NCBI RefSeq assembly: GCF_024758505.1
Contig: NZ_CP077970.1
Location: 7,502,001 to 7,566,000, forward strand
DNA: 64,000 nucleotides
Origin: Bradyrhizobium arachidis
GTDB taxonomy: Bacteria; Pseudomonadota; Alphaproteobacteria; Rhizobiales; Xanthobacteraceae
Reading direction: 5' to 3'
In this document: one piece after another, positions 9,903-18,883 of the stretch
Layout: each line of letters begins with the position of its first letter
How positions within the stretch are numbered: position 1 is the stretch's first letter
Translations under genes and position numbers: made by a program
Notes under the pieces: generated by a model
Told to the model about the DNA's origin: nothing
Seen by the model: the letters and a program-made list of their open reading frames with translations, nothing else
The model's database searches: none

Positions 9903-10370
9903 CTACCGCGCAGGCCGTGTCGTTTGCTGCGCGGACGCTTTCGCTTGCGCCGTGCTAACCGCCGCAGCAGTAGTCCTCGTCCGCTTTGAGTGTAGCGCTA
10001 TAGTTTTCCGCTCAGCCTGGCGCACCCTGGCGCGAAGGTCTTCCAATTCGGAGCGCTGACAATTGAGCCATTCTAGGTGCTCATACAGCGGGACAGTGGC
10101 GTCGACGGCTGGTGCTCGGTGTTCACGCATGGTGCAGAAGTCCCCACTCCGACACTTGAAAGCTCGGACCATGGTCCGGCGCTGGACCAATCGGAAATGA
10201 TGCAATCGCGACTCAAGTGCGGCGAGGTCGTTCCCGCATTTACTTATGTGAACCGTTTGTCGCTTTAGCCGAAGCTTAATGACGAAGCCGAATGACGAGG
10301 ATACTTGACGAGCGATGAACAGCGCGACGTCTGGATCCACGCGCAATGGGATGAGGCGAAGACGGCCCAT
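9903..10370 (-). CDS. Hypothetical protein with C-terminal coiled coil
   Basis: No known family. The visible feature is a heptad-like helix, LNCQRSELEDLRARVRQAERK, followed by a basic, alanine/threonine-rich tail. The helix resembles the one in the 72-residue protein at 15696-15914 (QLAELEALRERVLEAEQK), suggesting a small paralogous family. The start is uncertain: internal ATGs at 10172 and 10130 would give shorter proteins that keep the coiled coil. Confidence 0.42.
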   Translation of the reverse strand: MGRLRLIPLRVDPDVALFIARQVSSSFGFVIKLRLKRQTVHISKCGNDLAALESRLHHFRLVQRRTMVRAFKCRSGDFCTMREHRAPAVDATVPLYEHLEWLNCQRSELEDLRARVRQAERKTIALHSKRTRTTAAAVSTAQAKASAQQTTRPAR

Positions 10371-10456
10371 CGGCCGCTGACGGAGCTATGCTCAAAGATG
10401 GTTACGCCTGCGTGGCGGATAAGGAAAATAAGCCGACCGCCCGGCCTCTTTCCGCG

Positions 10457-10693
10457 TCAGCGGCGCGTCTTCTGAGAGGACAGCTTAAATTCCACGACCT
10501 CGTGCTGGTCGCTGGGATTCGATTGCTCTTTTTGTTTCACAACCAGCTCGAGCTCAAGCGCTTCTAAAGCGAGTTCATCCGCCATGCGCCTGAACAGCTG
10601 ACGCTTTTCTACGTCCGTCGCCCGCTCACTCATAAGAGCGAAGTCTCTGGCGTCAGCGCGGACCTTCTCCAATCGTTGCCTGAGGTCCTTCAT
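10457..10693 (-). CDS. Hypothetical small helical protein, 78 residues
   Basis: The protein is charged and almost entirely helix-forming (MKDLRQRLEKVRADARDFAL, then RQLFRRMADELALEALELELV), with a short polar tail. There is no signal peptide or membrane segment. No family can be named. Codon use and absence of low-complexity sequence support a real gene. Confidence 0.68.
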   Translation of the reverse strand: MKDLRQRLEKVRADARDFALMSERATDVEKRQLFRRMADELALEALELELVVKQKEQSNPSDQHEVVEFKLSSQKTRR

Positions 10694-11233
10694 GTTGTTT
10701 CGGCTCAGGTTCTAAACTCATCCTCGGCGCGAACAATAACCTTACTTGGTTCGAATGGCGCATGAGTCAACTGCCGAAAGAGAATATTGGTTCTCTCCTA
10801 ACTGCAAACTAACTGCTTATTCACCCCGCGATACGCAACCAAGGTCTGGTGGCGTTTCGCGATGGGCCCTTCCGTCTGAGCCGCCGCCGATCGGTCCAGT
10901 TGCCCAGCGGCTGGCGATGGACCGCCCAGGCTGAGCCATCCCTGTCTGCCCTCGCCGGATGATGTTGGAGCAGGGCGCTAGGAAGGTGCATGATTGTTCG
11001 AAAGCGTACAGACGCGAGTCTAGCGCCGGACTAGGCTGCGACCGATCCGGGCGCACGCCCATGCGCTCGAGGCCTGACGGCCTATGGCATCTTGGCAGGA
11101 TGGATGTCGAGACCGTTTTTGTCGGACTGCACTGAGGCGGCTCCTTTCGCGGCGCGCTATGGAGCCGGCTGCAGCGTAGGTGTGAAGCAGGAGGCAAGCT
11201 CGGCGATTTCAAATTAAACTATGGTCGTTCCTC
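10694..11233. other. Gene-free stretch
   Basis: About 540 bp with only short, compositionally odd open frames on both strands. No recognisable domain, hairpin or RNA gene was seen. Confidence 0.5.
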
Positions 11234-11518
11234 GTGCGTACTGTTCTTCTCATTGTGGGAATATGGCTACTGATCAACGTCCTGTTTATTGTGATTGTCC
11301 TGCCCTCGCGCAGGCCGGTTCCTCCCTCCGAGACCGACGAAGGGAACTCCGTCCCGGCACCGATCAACAAGACGGCCCGTCGATTGGAAGATGATGCGTC
11401 ACCATCACTGCGGTACGTTATTATTCAGGTTGCGATCAGAGTTCTTTTCGTCCTCGTCCTTCCGTTTGTTCAAGCGTGGGATGCAATTAGGCGGCGCTTC
11501 AAAGGGCACCATGACTAG
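11234..11518 (+). CDS. Hypothetical small membrane protein, 94 residues
   Basis: It starts at GTG. Two hydrophobic segments flank a polar middle: MRTVLLIVGIWLLINVLFIV at the N-terminus and YVIIQVAIRVLFVLVLPFVQ near residues 61-80. It ends in a basic tail (RRRFKGHHD), so both termini could be cytoplasmic. No family recognised. Confidence 0.62.
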   Translation: MRTVLLIVGIWLLINVLFIVIVLPSRRPVPPSETDEGNSVPAPINKTARRLEDDASPSLRYVIIQVAIRVLFVLVLPFVQAWDAIRRRFKGHHD

Positions 11519-11619
11519 GATGGCGTGGGCGCGCTGAAAACCTCGGAAAACGCGACATCCCGGTGTGGGCGCCGGGGGACGAGGCGAAGTCGTTACAGCG
11601 GCTGTTGCTGCTAGATCGC

Positions 11620-11775
11620 CAGCGCAAGCGCCGCGGATGCGATCAGCGGCAATCTTTGCGAGGCACCTCGCATCCCGAAGGCGTTTGGCAACGCGCAAGG
11701 TCCTAAGCCGCGACGCAGCCGCCTTCGTCGCCCAGAGGCCGATCGTTCCGCAACAGCGCGGGGTCATCGGACATT
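11620..11775. repeat. Dispersed degenerate repeat, copy A
   Basis: About 150 bp that closely resembles 32895-33045. Shared blocks include a near-identical segment around the invertible phrase GCCGCCTTCGTCGCCC and GATCGTTCCGCAACAGCGCG. Both copies lie in the same orientation in otherwise gene-free DNA (here 11519-11885). Minus-strand translations share an LRVAKRLxxARxLA peptide, so it may be a decayed gene fragment. Confidence 0.6.
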
Positions 11776-11885
11776 GGGCCAGGGTTCCTGTTTCGGCGCC
11801 GGAGCGGGCCGTTTGCAAGGGCAAACTTGGCCGAGGGCTTTCGCCGAGCTGATATCTTTGTCGATCAAATCTTGAAGGACGCTGC

Positions 11886-13637
11886 CTATTCGGGAATGCC
11901 GGCCTTGATCAAGCCCTCCGCGAACACCTCGCAATGGGCGAAGCCGCGCAGATTGTTGCGCAGCACGCCCACCCTCAGCGGTGGCCCGACCTTGTTGCGG
12001 CGGGCGGTGAATTCCTCCGCCTCTTCGATCAGGCCGAGATGCCCGCAGCAGCTGATCAGCGCATTGTAGTGCCCAGCGAATTCGGCATCGGCGGCAACCG
12101 ATGCCCGGAGATACGGCAGCGCCTCCGCGAAGCGCCGCGCCGCGAGCAACGCCAAGCCGTGGATCGTGGTGTAAAGGCCGGAAAATGAATCCAACGGGCT
12201 CATGCGAAGCGCTTTTGCAGTTTCGGCGATCGCATCATCGAAGCGACCTGCCCGCAACAACGCCCAGCCATAAGCCGTGTGCGCGAGCGCGAAGCTGGGA
12301 TTGAGGTTGAGGGCGGCCTGGTGCTCGGCCAGCGCGCGCTGGTGTTGGCCGGAGGTGCTCAAGTTGAGGCCGACGGTCATGTGGGCCCACGGCTCGCTCT
12401 GGTCGAGGCGCAACGCCTCCTGGGCGTGCAAGGCGCTCTGCCTGTAGCCCTCGGAGCGGTCTTCAACGTAATAGTAGAGCGTGGCCCACCAGATCGCCCA
12501 GCTGAGAGTGGCGTGCGCTCGCGCATAGCTCGGGTCAATCTTTATGGCGCGGCGCAGCAAGCGTTGTGCCTCTTCGTTGTGCTTGCGGCCAAACTTGTTA
12601 ATGAGGTCGATGGCGCGGATCACGAGTCCCCAGACATCGACGCTTTCAGGCGGCTGTCGGGCGGCGCGATAGCCTTCCTGGGCATAGAGGTGCGGCTCGA
12701 TCGCGGCAACGATGTTTTCCGTGATCTCGTCCTGGACCGTGAAGATGTCGTGCAGTTGACGATCGTATTTCTCCGCCCAGATGTGCTTGGCCGTCTCCCC
12801 ATCGATGAGCTGACCCGTGATCCGGATGCGCTGGCCAGCGGCGCGTACGCTGCCCTCCAGGGCGTAGCGCACGCCCAGATCGCGAGCGATTGTCCTCACA
12901 TCGACGGCTTTGTCTTTGTAGACGAAGGCCGAGTTGCGAGCGATGACGAAGAGCCAGCGAAGCCGGGACAGCGCCGTGGTGAGATCCTCGGTGACGCCGT
13001 CCGCGAAGTACGCGTGTTCCGGATCGACGCTGAGGTTCGTGAAAGGCAGGACCACGATCGACGGCCCGTCCGGCAATGGCAGGGTTGGCGACGCCGACGC
13101 GGCAGCGGCCAAGCCGACGTTGACCCGAAATACCTGCAACGGGTCAGCGATGTTTTTCAAGCGCTGCTCACCCATATCAGCGTACTGGGTGTCGATCTTA
13201 CTCTTGACCTGTTCGTATGCGGAACGCGACAAGCAGATTCCGCCGGGGTCAGCAATTCCTTCGAGCCGCGCTGCGATATTGACACCATCGCCCAGAATGT
13301 CATCGCCCTCGACCAGCACCTCGCCGAGATTGATGCCGATGCGGTATAGCACGCGCTGTTCCGCGACCAGCTTGGCGTTGCGTCGGGCCATTAGCTTCTG
13401 CACTTTGATCGCGCACTCGACCGCTGCCACCACGGATGGGAACTCAATGAGCACGCCGTCGCCCGTGGTCTTGACAATCCGTCCGTCGTGCTTTCCGACG
13501 ATCGGCCGCATTGCCGCTAGACGGTCACGCAAGCGGCGCGCTGTCCCCGCCTCGTCTAGGCCCATGAGCCGGCTGTAACCAGCCACATCGGCAGCAAGGA
13601 TCGCTGCAAGCCTGCGCTCGACCCGCTCCTGTGCCAT
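11886..13637 (-). CDS. Adenylate/guanylate cyclase with TolB-like and TPR domains
   Basis: The 583-residue cytoplasmic protein starts at ATG. An N-terminal class III cyclase domain (about residues 5-175) has the metal-binding aspartates in AADVAGYSRL and TTGDGVLIEF and the NIAARLEG helix that carries the catalytic Asn/Arg. A middle TolB-N-like domain follows (SIVVLPFTNLSVDPEHAYFA to GQLIDGETAKHIWAEKYDR, about 190-320), then tetratricopeptide repeats to the end (AIKIDPSYARAHATLSWAI, ALNLNPSFALAHTAYGWALL). This architecture is common and multicopy in Bradyrhizobium-like genomes. cAMP is the likely product. The signal sensed is unknown. It is monocistronic here. Confidence 0.9.
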   Translation of the reverse strand: MAQERVERRLAAILAADVAGYSRLMGLDEAGTARRLRDRLAAMRPIVGKHDGRIVKTTGDGVLIEFPSVVAAVECAIKVQKLMARRNAKLVAEQRVLYRIGINLGEVLVEGDDILGDGVNIAARLEGIADPGGICLSRSAYEQVKSKIDTQYADMGEQRLKNIADPLQVFRVNVGLAAAASASPTLPLPDGPSIVVLPFTNLSVDPEHAYFADGVTEDLTTALSRLRWLFVIARNSAFVYKDKAVDVRTIARDLGVRYALEGSVRAAGQRIRITGQLIDGETAKHIWAEKYDRQLHDIFTVQDEITENIVAAIEPHLYAQEGYRAARQPPESVDVWGLVIRAIDLINKFGRKHNEEAQRLLRRAIKIDPSYARAHATLSWAIWWATLYYYVEDRSEGYRQSALHAQEALRLDQSEPWAHMTVGLNLSTSGQHQRALAEHQAALNLNPSFALAHTAYGWALLRAGRFDDAIAETAKALRMSPLDSFSGLYTTIHGLALLAARRFAEALPYLRASVAADAEFAGHYNALISCCGHLGLIEEAEEFTARRNKVGPPLRVGVLRNNLRGFAHCEVFAEGLIKAGIPE

Positions 13638-14138
13638 GGACTGCTCTCCAGGCTACGGCTCGCGGCACTGTACCACAATGAGCGCACGGCGATCACCACG
13701 GGGCGATATCTGGATCTGCCGCCGCCTTTATGGAGGTGCATATGTTGTTCATCACATCAGCCGTCGACAGGCCGACGTCGGCTACGGGCCCAACAGCGAA
13801 CATCGACTAGCAGTGATCGCGACTCTCGAGACCGGCGGAAAATAGGTGGGCCCCATTGACATTTGCAGGATTCAGTCGCCACGCCTGCCGTGATGGCCGG
13901 CGCCCGTCCGGCGAAATCGGCGAAGGCTTTGGCGCACGGGCGGCGCGGTCTGCCGAAATCCTGCGACTAGATCTGAGCCGATACGGCGTCGAAGCGGAGC
14001 CCCCACGGCACCTGCTGCGGGCAGTTTGCCGGAGCACAAGGAGGCCGATCTGTTTCCTGACCGTCGTGCCGATGCGCGCCTTGCGTAATCCGTCAACTTA
14101 CGAACTGCTCCAGCGACTTGAGGACCGGGAGTTCGGCC
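13638..14138. other. Gene-free stretch with a PKAD-like degenerate repeat
   Basis: About 500 bp between a cyclase gene and a polyglycine-protein gene. At 13766-13815 the plus strand translates to RRQADVGYGPNSEHRLAV, resembling the GPKADI-type peptides that recur through the intergenic regions of this window. No convincing gene was found. Confidence 0.45.
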
Positions 14139-15623
14139 TCACCCCAGCCTTCTGAGCTGCCGTGAAACCATCTCGGCTTCAGCTTCCTTGATTGTGCCGA
14201 GAACGTCTTTCACGGACGCTTCTAGACTAGATACGAGACTGGAATCGGCTTCGTTTCGCGGTGGAGACGGTAAGTTGACGGTGCGAGCATCGTCGGCTCG
14301 TGCTTCGGAGCGGCGCATCGCAGCATAGGCTAAAACGCGTTCGGCATACCTGTGGCGAAAGAACAATGGGATAATCCCAAGTGCCACGAGGGCCATCATC
14401 ATCACCAGCAACCGGTCGTCGCGTGAGGTTGTTGACGCACCGTTGTGTTCGATATCGGGTGGCGCGATGACCTGAGCGACATCCGCCGAGACGGCTAGCG
14501 GCGCCGTGCCGATCGTTTGCTCGCCTTTGAGCTCCGTAACGGGTGGCGGGGTGACCTGAACCACGTCCGCCGCGGCATCTAGCGGCGCCGGGCCGATCGT
14601 TTGCTCGCCTTTAGGCTCCGTAACGGGTGGCGGGGTGACCTGAACCACATCTGCGGAGGCATCTAGCGCCGCCGGGCCGATCGTTTGCTCGCCTTTAGGC
14701 TCAATACGGGGCGGCGCGACTTGAACTTCATCCCGTGCGGGATTTACCGGGGGGGTGCCAGCCACTGCATCATCCTTTCCCGGGCGATGCGGGCGCGAAT
14801 GTTTGGTTTGAGGTCTGGAATCGACGACCTCCTTTGCCTTGGCGATCACCGCCAAGAAGAATTCCTCGTTGGGCACAGCGGCATGCCGTTCGTGGCGCAG
14901 CCGGCCCTGTTCGCGGGCTCGCGCGGCGTCCAATGACGTTCGCGCCCCAAACGACCGCACAGCTTTCTGATCCGACAGCATCTTCATCGGTTCGTACGGC
15001 TTGAGCTTTGTTCGCTGAGCTTTGTGGAACTTGTGTTCGAGCACCGGCGTCGCATGCCTCCACGTATCCCACCGCGGCCGCGCGCGTTCGTGAAACGAAT
15101 AAAAAGTACCGTCATGAAGCCAGCCACCACCAAACCAAGCCTTGCTCCCTTGGATCATCTGCACTTTCGTGCCCAGCCGGTTCGGGTAACGCAAACCGTA
15201 TGCTCCGGCATGAGGGTCGCCCCCACCACCGTAACCGCCACCGAGGCTGCCGCTGCCAGCTCCCGCACCACCAGCAACACCGCCACCAGCTCCGGCGCTA
15301 CCAGCAACACCGGCGCCTCCGCTGCCGGCTCCCGCACCGCCACCACCACCGCTGCCAGCTCCCCCACCACCCGCGCCACCGGCACCACCACTGCCAGTTC
15401 CTCCGGCACCGCCGCTGCCAGCACCTCCAGCGCCACCGCCGCCGCCGCCGCCGCCGCCGCCCCCACCACCGCCGCTCCCGTGCCCAAAGGCCTGGGTGAT
15501 GACCGGCGGAGTAACCAGATTGATCAGCAACGTTGCCACTACAGTAAACTTGATCACCAATCTGAGCACGTCTGCCTCCAACTGCGCCTTACTCTTTGGC
15601 GCGGTACCACCCTCAGAGGCCAA
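14139..15623 (-). CDS. Polyglycine, repeat-containing membrane protein
   Basis: The ~494-residue hypothetical protein starts at TTG (15623), the only plausible in-frame start seen. A hydrophobic segment (LVIKFTVVATLLINLVTPPV) is followed by an HGSGGGGGG run and a ~100-residue Gly/Ala/Ser tract. A conserved-looking middle follows (WLHDGTFYSFHERARPRWDT), then four 28-residue repeats (core VVQVTPPPVTEPKGEQTIGP; 84-bp DNA period), a second transmembrane helix (LLVMMMALVALGIIPLFF), and a short charged C-terminal domain. This suggests an inner-membrane protein with a flexible extracytoplasmic linker. The GGN codon run is strongly biased, and long plus-strand open frames opposite it are artefacts. 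Function unknown. Confidence 0.65.
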   Translation of the reverse strand: MASEGGTAPKSKAQLEADVLRLVIKFTVVATLLINLVTPPVITQAFGHGSGGGGGGGGGGGGGGAGGAGSGGAGGTGSGGAGGAGGGGAGSGGGGGAGAGSGGAGVAGSAGAGGGVAGGAGAGSGSLGGGYGGGGDPHAGAYGLRYPNRLGTKVQMIQGSKAWFGGGWLHDGTFYSFHERARPRWDTWRHATPVLEHKFHKAQRTKLKPYEPMKMLSDQKAVRSFGARTSLDAARAREQGRLRHERHAAVPNEEFFLAVIAKAKEVVDSRPQTKHSRPHRPGKDDAVAGTPPVNPARDEVQVAPPRIEPKGEQTIGPAALDASADVVQVTPPPVTEPKGEQTIGPAPLDAAADVVQVTPPPVTELKGEQTIGTAPLAVSADVAQVIAPPDIEHNGASTTSRDDRLLVMMMALVALGIIPLFFRHRYAERVLAYAAMRRSEARADDARTVNLPSPPRNEADSSLVSSLEASVKDVLGTIKEAEAEMVSRQLRRLG

Positions 15624-15695
15624 TAGGTCACCAGAAGCCGAAGCTCGCCGCGTTCGTTGAGTTAAGCGGCGCTCACTTCTGCCCGACCCCGCTTT

Positions 15696-15914
15696 TCACC
15701 AGGTGTATCTCGGGTCGAGCTTCTGCTCGGCCTCCAGCACTCGTTCGCGAAGCGCTTCCAGTTCGGCGAGCTGAGAAGCGAGCGCTTCGAAACGGTGACG
15801 AAGAAGATCGGCAGCAGCATCGGCCCACGGGCCCGCCGGTCCCTTGGCCGATTTGAAGAGATCGGCCCATGGCAGAGCCGCCGGGGAAGTCTGGAGATGA
15901 TGGAGAGCACTCAT
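15696..15914 (-). CDS. Small coiled-coil protein, 72 residues
   Basis: The ATG at 15914 is chosen over the upstream start at 15953 because a GGAGG sits 8 bases before it. The product starts MSALHHLQTSPAALPWADLF and is mostly helical, ending in a heptad pattern (FEALASQLAELEALRERVLE). It resembles the C-terminal helix of the protein at 9903-10370. No named family. Confidence 0.7.
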   Translation of the reverse strand: MSALHHLQTSPAALPWADLFKSAKGPAGPWADAAADLLRHRFEALASQLAELEALRERVLEAEQKLDPRYTW

Positions 15915-16328
15915 GGCCGGGTCCTCCGCGTGGCGACGTACGGCAGGCTTCAAGCCTGCGCACGTTCCCCACCGCTTTTGTCGCGAGAAAAGATGGGGCT
16001 GTAAGGCCGCGCCCCGGTTGGCGACCGTCAGTTAATCTTCATCGCGCTCGTGATGATGGTGTTCTCGGTACCCTGCCGACCCCCGCCAGACGCGGCGAAT
16101 CGCGTGGGGTCGATCGCAGCATCGTCATGGCCGGAGGAGTTACGGCGGCGAATTTACCGCAGGTCTTCGAAAATTCGCGCCGGTATGAGGACATGGCGCC
16201 CCCTCATGGCTTCTAGGAGTCCAATTAAACACCCTCGAACTCTGAATAACTTAAATTACGTTAATTTGTTTCAATCAATAAATATAACAAGCCCCGGGGG
16301 TTCCCGCTCGAGGCCGGCCTTCGCATTC

Positions 16329-16511
16329 TTAGTGCTTTGCCGGGGAGTCCTTTGCCGGTTCGTTCGAGGCCGCTCTTTGGCTGAGCTGAGCGAGCCGCTT
16401 TTCGAGTTCGCGCTTTTCTGCAATCAGCCTCGCGGCGAGGATCTGATCGACCTTCGTGTGGAGCGCCCACAACTCATCGATCGACATCGTGTCGAGGTGT
16501 TCCCGATCCAT
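16329..16511 (-). CDS. H-NS-like protein reduced to the oligomerisation domain
   Basis: The 60-residue protein starts MDREHLDTMSIDELWALHTK; the ATG at 16511 has GGAG 9 bases upstream, better supported than the ATG at 16526. The MSIDELWALH...LAARLIAEKRELEKRLAQL pattern matches the N-terminal coiled-coil dimerisation region of alphaproteobacterial H-NS/HvrA-type proteins. Full-length relatives continue into a DNA-binding domain with an ETWAGRG-type motif. Here the frame stops after SNEPAKDSPAKH, and I see no such motif downstream in any frame. It may act as an H-NST-like dominant modulator that pairs with full-length H-NS proteins, or be a truncated remnant. Confidence 0.55.
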   Translation of the reverse strand: MDREHLDTMSIDELWALHTKVDQILAARLIAEKRELEKRLAQLSQRAASNEPAKDSPAKH

Positions 16512-16611
16512 GTCAGCCAGCTCCATACGGATAGAACGAGCTTGGGCATCCTAGTGTATGGGTGCGGTGCCCCGGACCCAAAGTTCGCTCAGGCAGCGCT
16601 GGTACTTTATA

Positions 16612-16638
16612 TCGTTTAATCGATCAAATATTAAACGA
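16612..16638. promoter_or_regulatory. 9-bp inverted repeat, operator candidate
   Basis: TCGTTTAAT (16612-16620) and ATTAAACGA (16630-16638) form a perfect 9-bp inverted repeat with a 9-base spacer in an AT-rich island. It lies about 100 bp upstream of the H-NS-like gene and just after the end of the 16661-16816 open frame. No T-run follows, so a regulator-binding site is more likely than a terminator. Confidence 0.4.
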
Positions 16639-16660
16639 GGTCAAAATCCAAAAAAGATAG

Positions 16661-16816
16661 TTAACTCCTTCCCGTCATGTGCTGGTGCGACAATAAACCG
16701 ATGAGAAGACCGATGAGAAGACCGAGAACGACGTGCGGGCCCCGAGCAGCGATGACGGCAGCGTTCATCCTGATCGTGGGCTCCCCCACGACGTTCCCCG
16801 GCATTAGCCTGCTCAT
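16661..16816 (-). CDS. Possible 51-residue membrane peptide
   Basis: It starts MSRLMPGNVVGEPTIRMNAA and contains one hydrophobic helix (VVLGLLIGLLIGLLSHQHM). A GAGG lies upstream. The direct repeat coding LIGLLIGLL is also visible in the DNA (ATGAGAAGACCG twice on the plus strand). A plus-strand frame overlaps but is less protein-like. No family recognised. Confidence 0.35.
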   Translation of the reverse strand: MSRLMPGNVVGEPTIRMNAAVIAARGPHVVLGLLIGLLIGLLSHQHMTGRS

Positions 16817-17217
16817 GCGTTCAAGCACCCTCACTTTGCGCACCGTGCAAGAGGAGCGCGAAGCAGACCTCACAGGATCACCTGAAAAAGATGGTTGAGT
16901 TATGACAGCGACCGCGCGCCCTCGCGGGCACAAGCGCTTGATGCTCGCTTTCTCTGGCGGCTAGGACGAGGCAATGCCTTTCCTAACGAGCGATCGCTCG
17001 CGCGAGAGATGGTGAAGCCCTGCCCTTGACGAGCTTCCCGGACATGAAATCGACTACAATGCAACGCGCGGGACTTGGGGGCGCCCATGCGGAGATCGTT
17101 GCGCTGGAGATATTCTTCACGCAAACGAGTCTAGGTCGGTCGATAGCGGAGATGGGATGAGCGCCGGCCTCCGCTTTCGCGAGGAACTTCTCGTCATGTG
17201 CGCCATTTCTCAGGCGC
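16817..17217. other. Gene-free stretch
   Basis: About 400 bp. Open frames on the minus strand overlap the gene at 17218 and look like shadows. No structured element was seen. Confidence 0.45.
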
Positions 17218-17421
17218 ATGAGCGATAAGCGGGCTATGAACATCCTCCGCGAATTGCATGCTGCCGAGGAGGAATTGGTCGGGAAGGTTGTCGTGCTGAG
17301 CGACGGCAAGGCTGGCGCGATTGACCACGTGTTCCTCGACGATGTGCATGGGCTTCGCATCTCGATCGGAGGGCATGACGGCAAATGGCCGATCTCAACG
17401 GTGAAGCACATCGAGAACTAA
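17218..17421 (+). CDS. Small beta-barrel-like hypothetical protein, 67 residues
   Basis: The product begins MSDKRAMNILRELHAAEEEL, a short helix, followed by alternating hydrophobic strands (VGKVVVLSDGKAGAIDHVFL, then GLRISIGGHDGKWPISTVKH). The pattern suggests a small PRC-barrel-like fold, which is inference. Families of this length are common in rhizobial genomes. The next frame begins 4 bp downstream. Confidence 0.75.
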   Translation: MSDKRAMNILRELHAAEEELVGKVVVLSDGKAGAIDHVFLDDVHGLRISIGGHDGKWPISTVKHIEN

Positions 17422-17425
17422 AGGC

Positions 17426-17710
17426 ATGACGCCAACCCCATCGTACTCTTACCGGCAATGCTCGAGCCGCTACGGCTCGCGCGTCTACGGCTTCTTGTTC
17501 GAGCGCAGAGATGGCCTCTATCACCCCTGCGGCAATCAGCCTGCATGCTCGGCGGCTTTGGCGCAGCGGATGGTCGAAGGTGGCTGGCTCGTGAAGCACG
17601 GGCAGCCCCACGGATCAGGGTCTGCGAGCGGCAGAATGAGGGATGGAAGGACTGAGGAACTCAACAAAGTTCCCCTAGAACCGAGCGCCCCTACTTCCCC
17701 AGCAGCTTAG
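17426..17710 (+). CDS. Hypothetical protein, 94 residues
   Basis: It starts 4 bp after the preceding stop with AAAGG just upstream of its ATG, suggesting translational coupling. The central part (FERRDGLYHPCGNQPACSAA, then RMVEGGWLVKHG) looks protein-like; the C-terminal third is low complexity. A different plus frame (17458-17655) overlaps. Unrecognised. Confidence 0.45.
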   Translation: MTPTPSYSYRQCSSRYGSRVYGFLFERRDGLYHPCGNQPACSAALAQRMVEGGWLVKHGQPHGSGSASGRMRDGRTEELNKVPLEPSAPTSPAA

Positions 17711-17828
17711 AAAACGCTCAACGTCTGCTTCGTGAACCGCTTGCGTCTCCACGCGCGGCATTGTCGGTGACGGTCAGTGGATAGCAGTACCGGTCATTAC
17801 CGAGTTTGAACTGGGCTTCGAGCGCCCG

Positions 17829-18875
17829 TCATCGAACAAGAGCAATGCCCTCTTGGGCGAATGACAGGTTGACCGGCGCACCTGTCGCTGGAAGCTGATC
17901 GGTTTGCCTGCTGATGACAAAAAGCTCGCCGATCGGCGTCGATACGATCATCTCGGCGTGATCGCCGAGATAAGAAGATTTTCTAACTGTTCCCGGAAGG
18001 CCATCCCCAAGCAAGATGGCGTGTGGCCGAATGGCAGCCTTTGCTGGCCCCGGGGTAAGGCCGCGCGCCGGAAGCGTCAACCGGATGGGCCCCAACATGA
18101 CCTGCGCCTGCCCGTCCTGGACCGCATCGATCGTCACCTCCACAAGATTGGCATCGCCGATAAAATCAGCGACGAAGCTGTTCGCCGGAGCCTCATAAAG
18201 CTCGCGCGGCGAACCTTGCTGCGCGATCTTCGCATTCGACATCACGATGATGCGGTCGGAGACGGCGAGCGCCTCCTCCTGGTCATGCGTGACATAGGCG
18301 ACGGTGAGTTCCAGCGACTGCTGGAGCTCACGGATCTCCTGCCGCACCTTGCGCCTGAGCTTGGCATCGAGATTGGAAAGCGGCTCGTCGAAAAGCAGCA
18401 CCTGCGGCTCCAGCACCAGGGCACGCGCCACGGCGACGCGCTGCTGCTGGCCGCCGGATAGCTCGGCCGGGTAGCGCTTCTCGAAGCCTTTGAGCCCGAC
18501 CAGAGCGAGCTTCTCCAGCGCCATCGCCTCGGCCTGCGCCTTGCCCAGGCCCTTCACCGTCGGCCCAAAGGCCGCGTTCTCCAGCACACTCATATGCGGG
18601 AATAGCGCATAGGACTGGAACACCATGCTGACGTCGCGGTCCGCAGCCGAGAGCCGTGTCACGTTCTCGCCACCGATCAGGATCTGCCCCTCGCTGGCGA
18701 TCTCGAGCCCGGCGATCATGCGCAAGGTTGTCGTCTTGCCGCAGCCGGAAGGGCCGAGCAGCGTCACGAGCTCGCCCGCATGGATCGTGAAGCTGACATC
18801 GTCCACCGCCGTCACCGCGCCGTAGCGCATGCTGACATGGCTGAACTCGACGGAGGCAGGGCCGGATTTGGGCAT
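17829..18875 (-). CDS. ABC importer ATP-binding protein (FbpC/AfuC-like)
   Basis: The 348-residue ATPase has Walker A GPSGCGKTT (about residue 40), Q-loop VFQSYALFPHMSVLENAAFG, signature LSGGQQQRVAVARAL, Walker B VLLFDEPLSNLDAKLR and switch His in AYVTHDQEEA. It has a C-terminal TOBE/OB extension (about residues 240-348). It is the last gene of a leftward operon: it starts 8 bp after the permease stop. Its best-matching class is the FbpC/AfuC/PotA group that energises FbpA/AfuA-type binding proteins. Substrate choice is inferred from the binding protein at 21087-22127. Confidence 0.92.
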   Translation of the reverse strand: MPKSGPASVEFSHVSMRYGAVTAVDDVSFTIHAGELVTLLGPSGCGKTTTLRMIAGLEIASEGQILIGGENVTRLSAADRDVSMVFQSYALFPHMSVLENAAFGPTVKGLGKAQAEAMALEKLALVGLKGFEKRYPAELSGGQQQRVAVARALVLEPQVLLFDEPLSNLDAKLRRKVRQEIRELQQSLELTVAYVTHDQEEALAVSDRIIVMSNAKIAQQGSPRELYEAPANSFVADFIGDANLVEVTIDAVQDGQAQVMLGPIRLTLPARGLTPGPAKAAIRPHAILLGDGLPGTVRKSSYLGDHAEMIVSTPIGELFVISRQTDQLPATGAPVNLSFAQEGIALVR

Positions 18876-18883
18876 GGCAGGTC

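Noticed and set aside
10817..11212. 131-residue minus-strand frame
   Set aside because: Pro/Ser/Arg-rich without hydrophobic core or ribosome site; probably non-coding.
12279..13349. Long plus-strand frame opposite the cyclase gene
   Set aside because: It has no domain similarity and mirrors the codon bias of the real gene.
15024..15626. Plus-strand Thr/Ala-rich frame
   Set aside because: Antisense of the polyglycine tract; low complexity.
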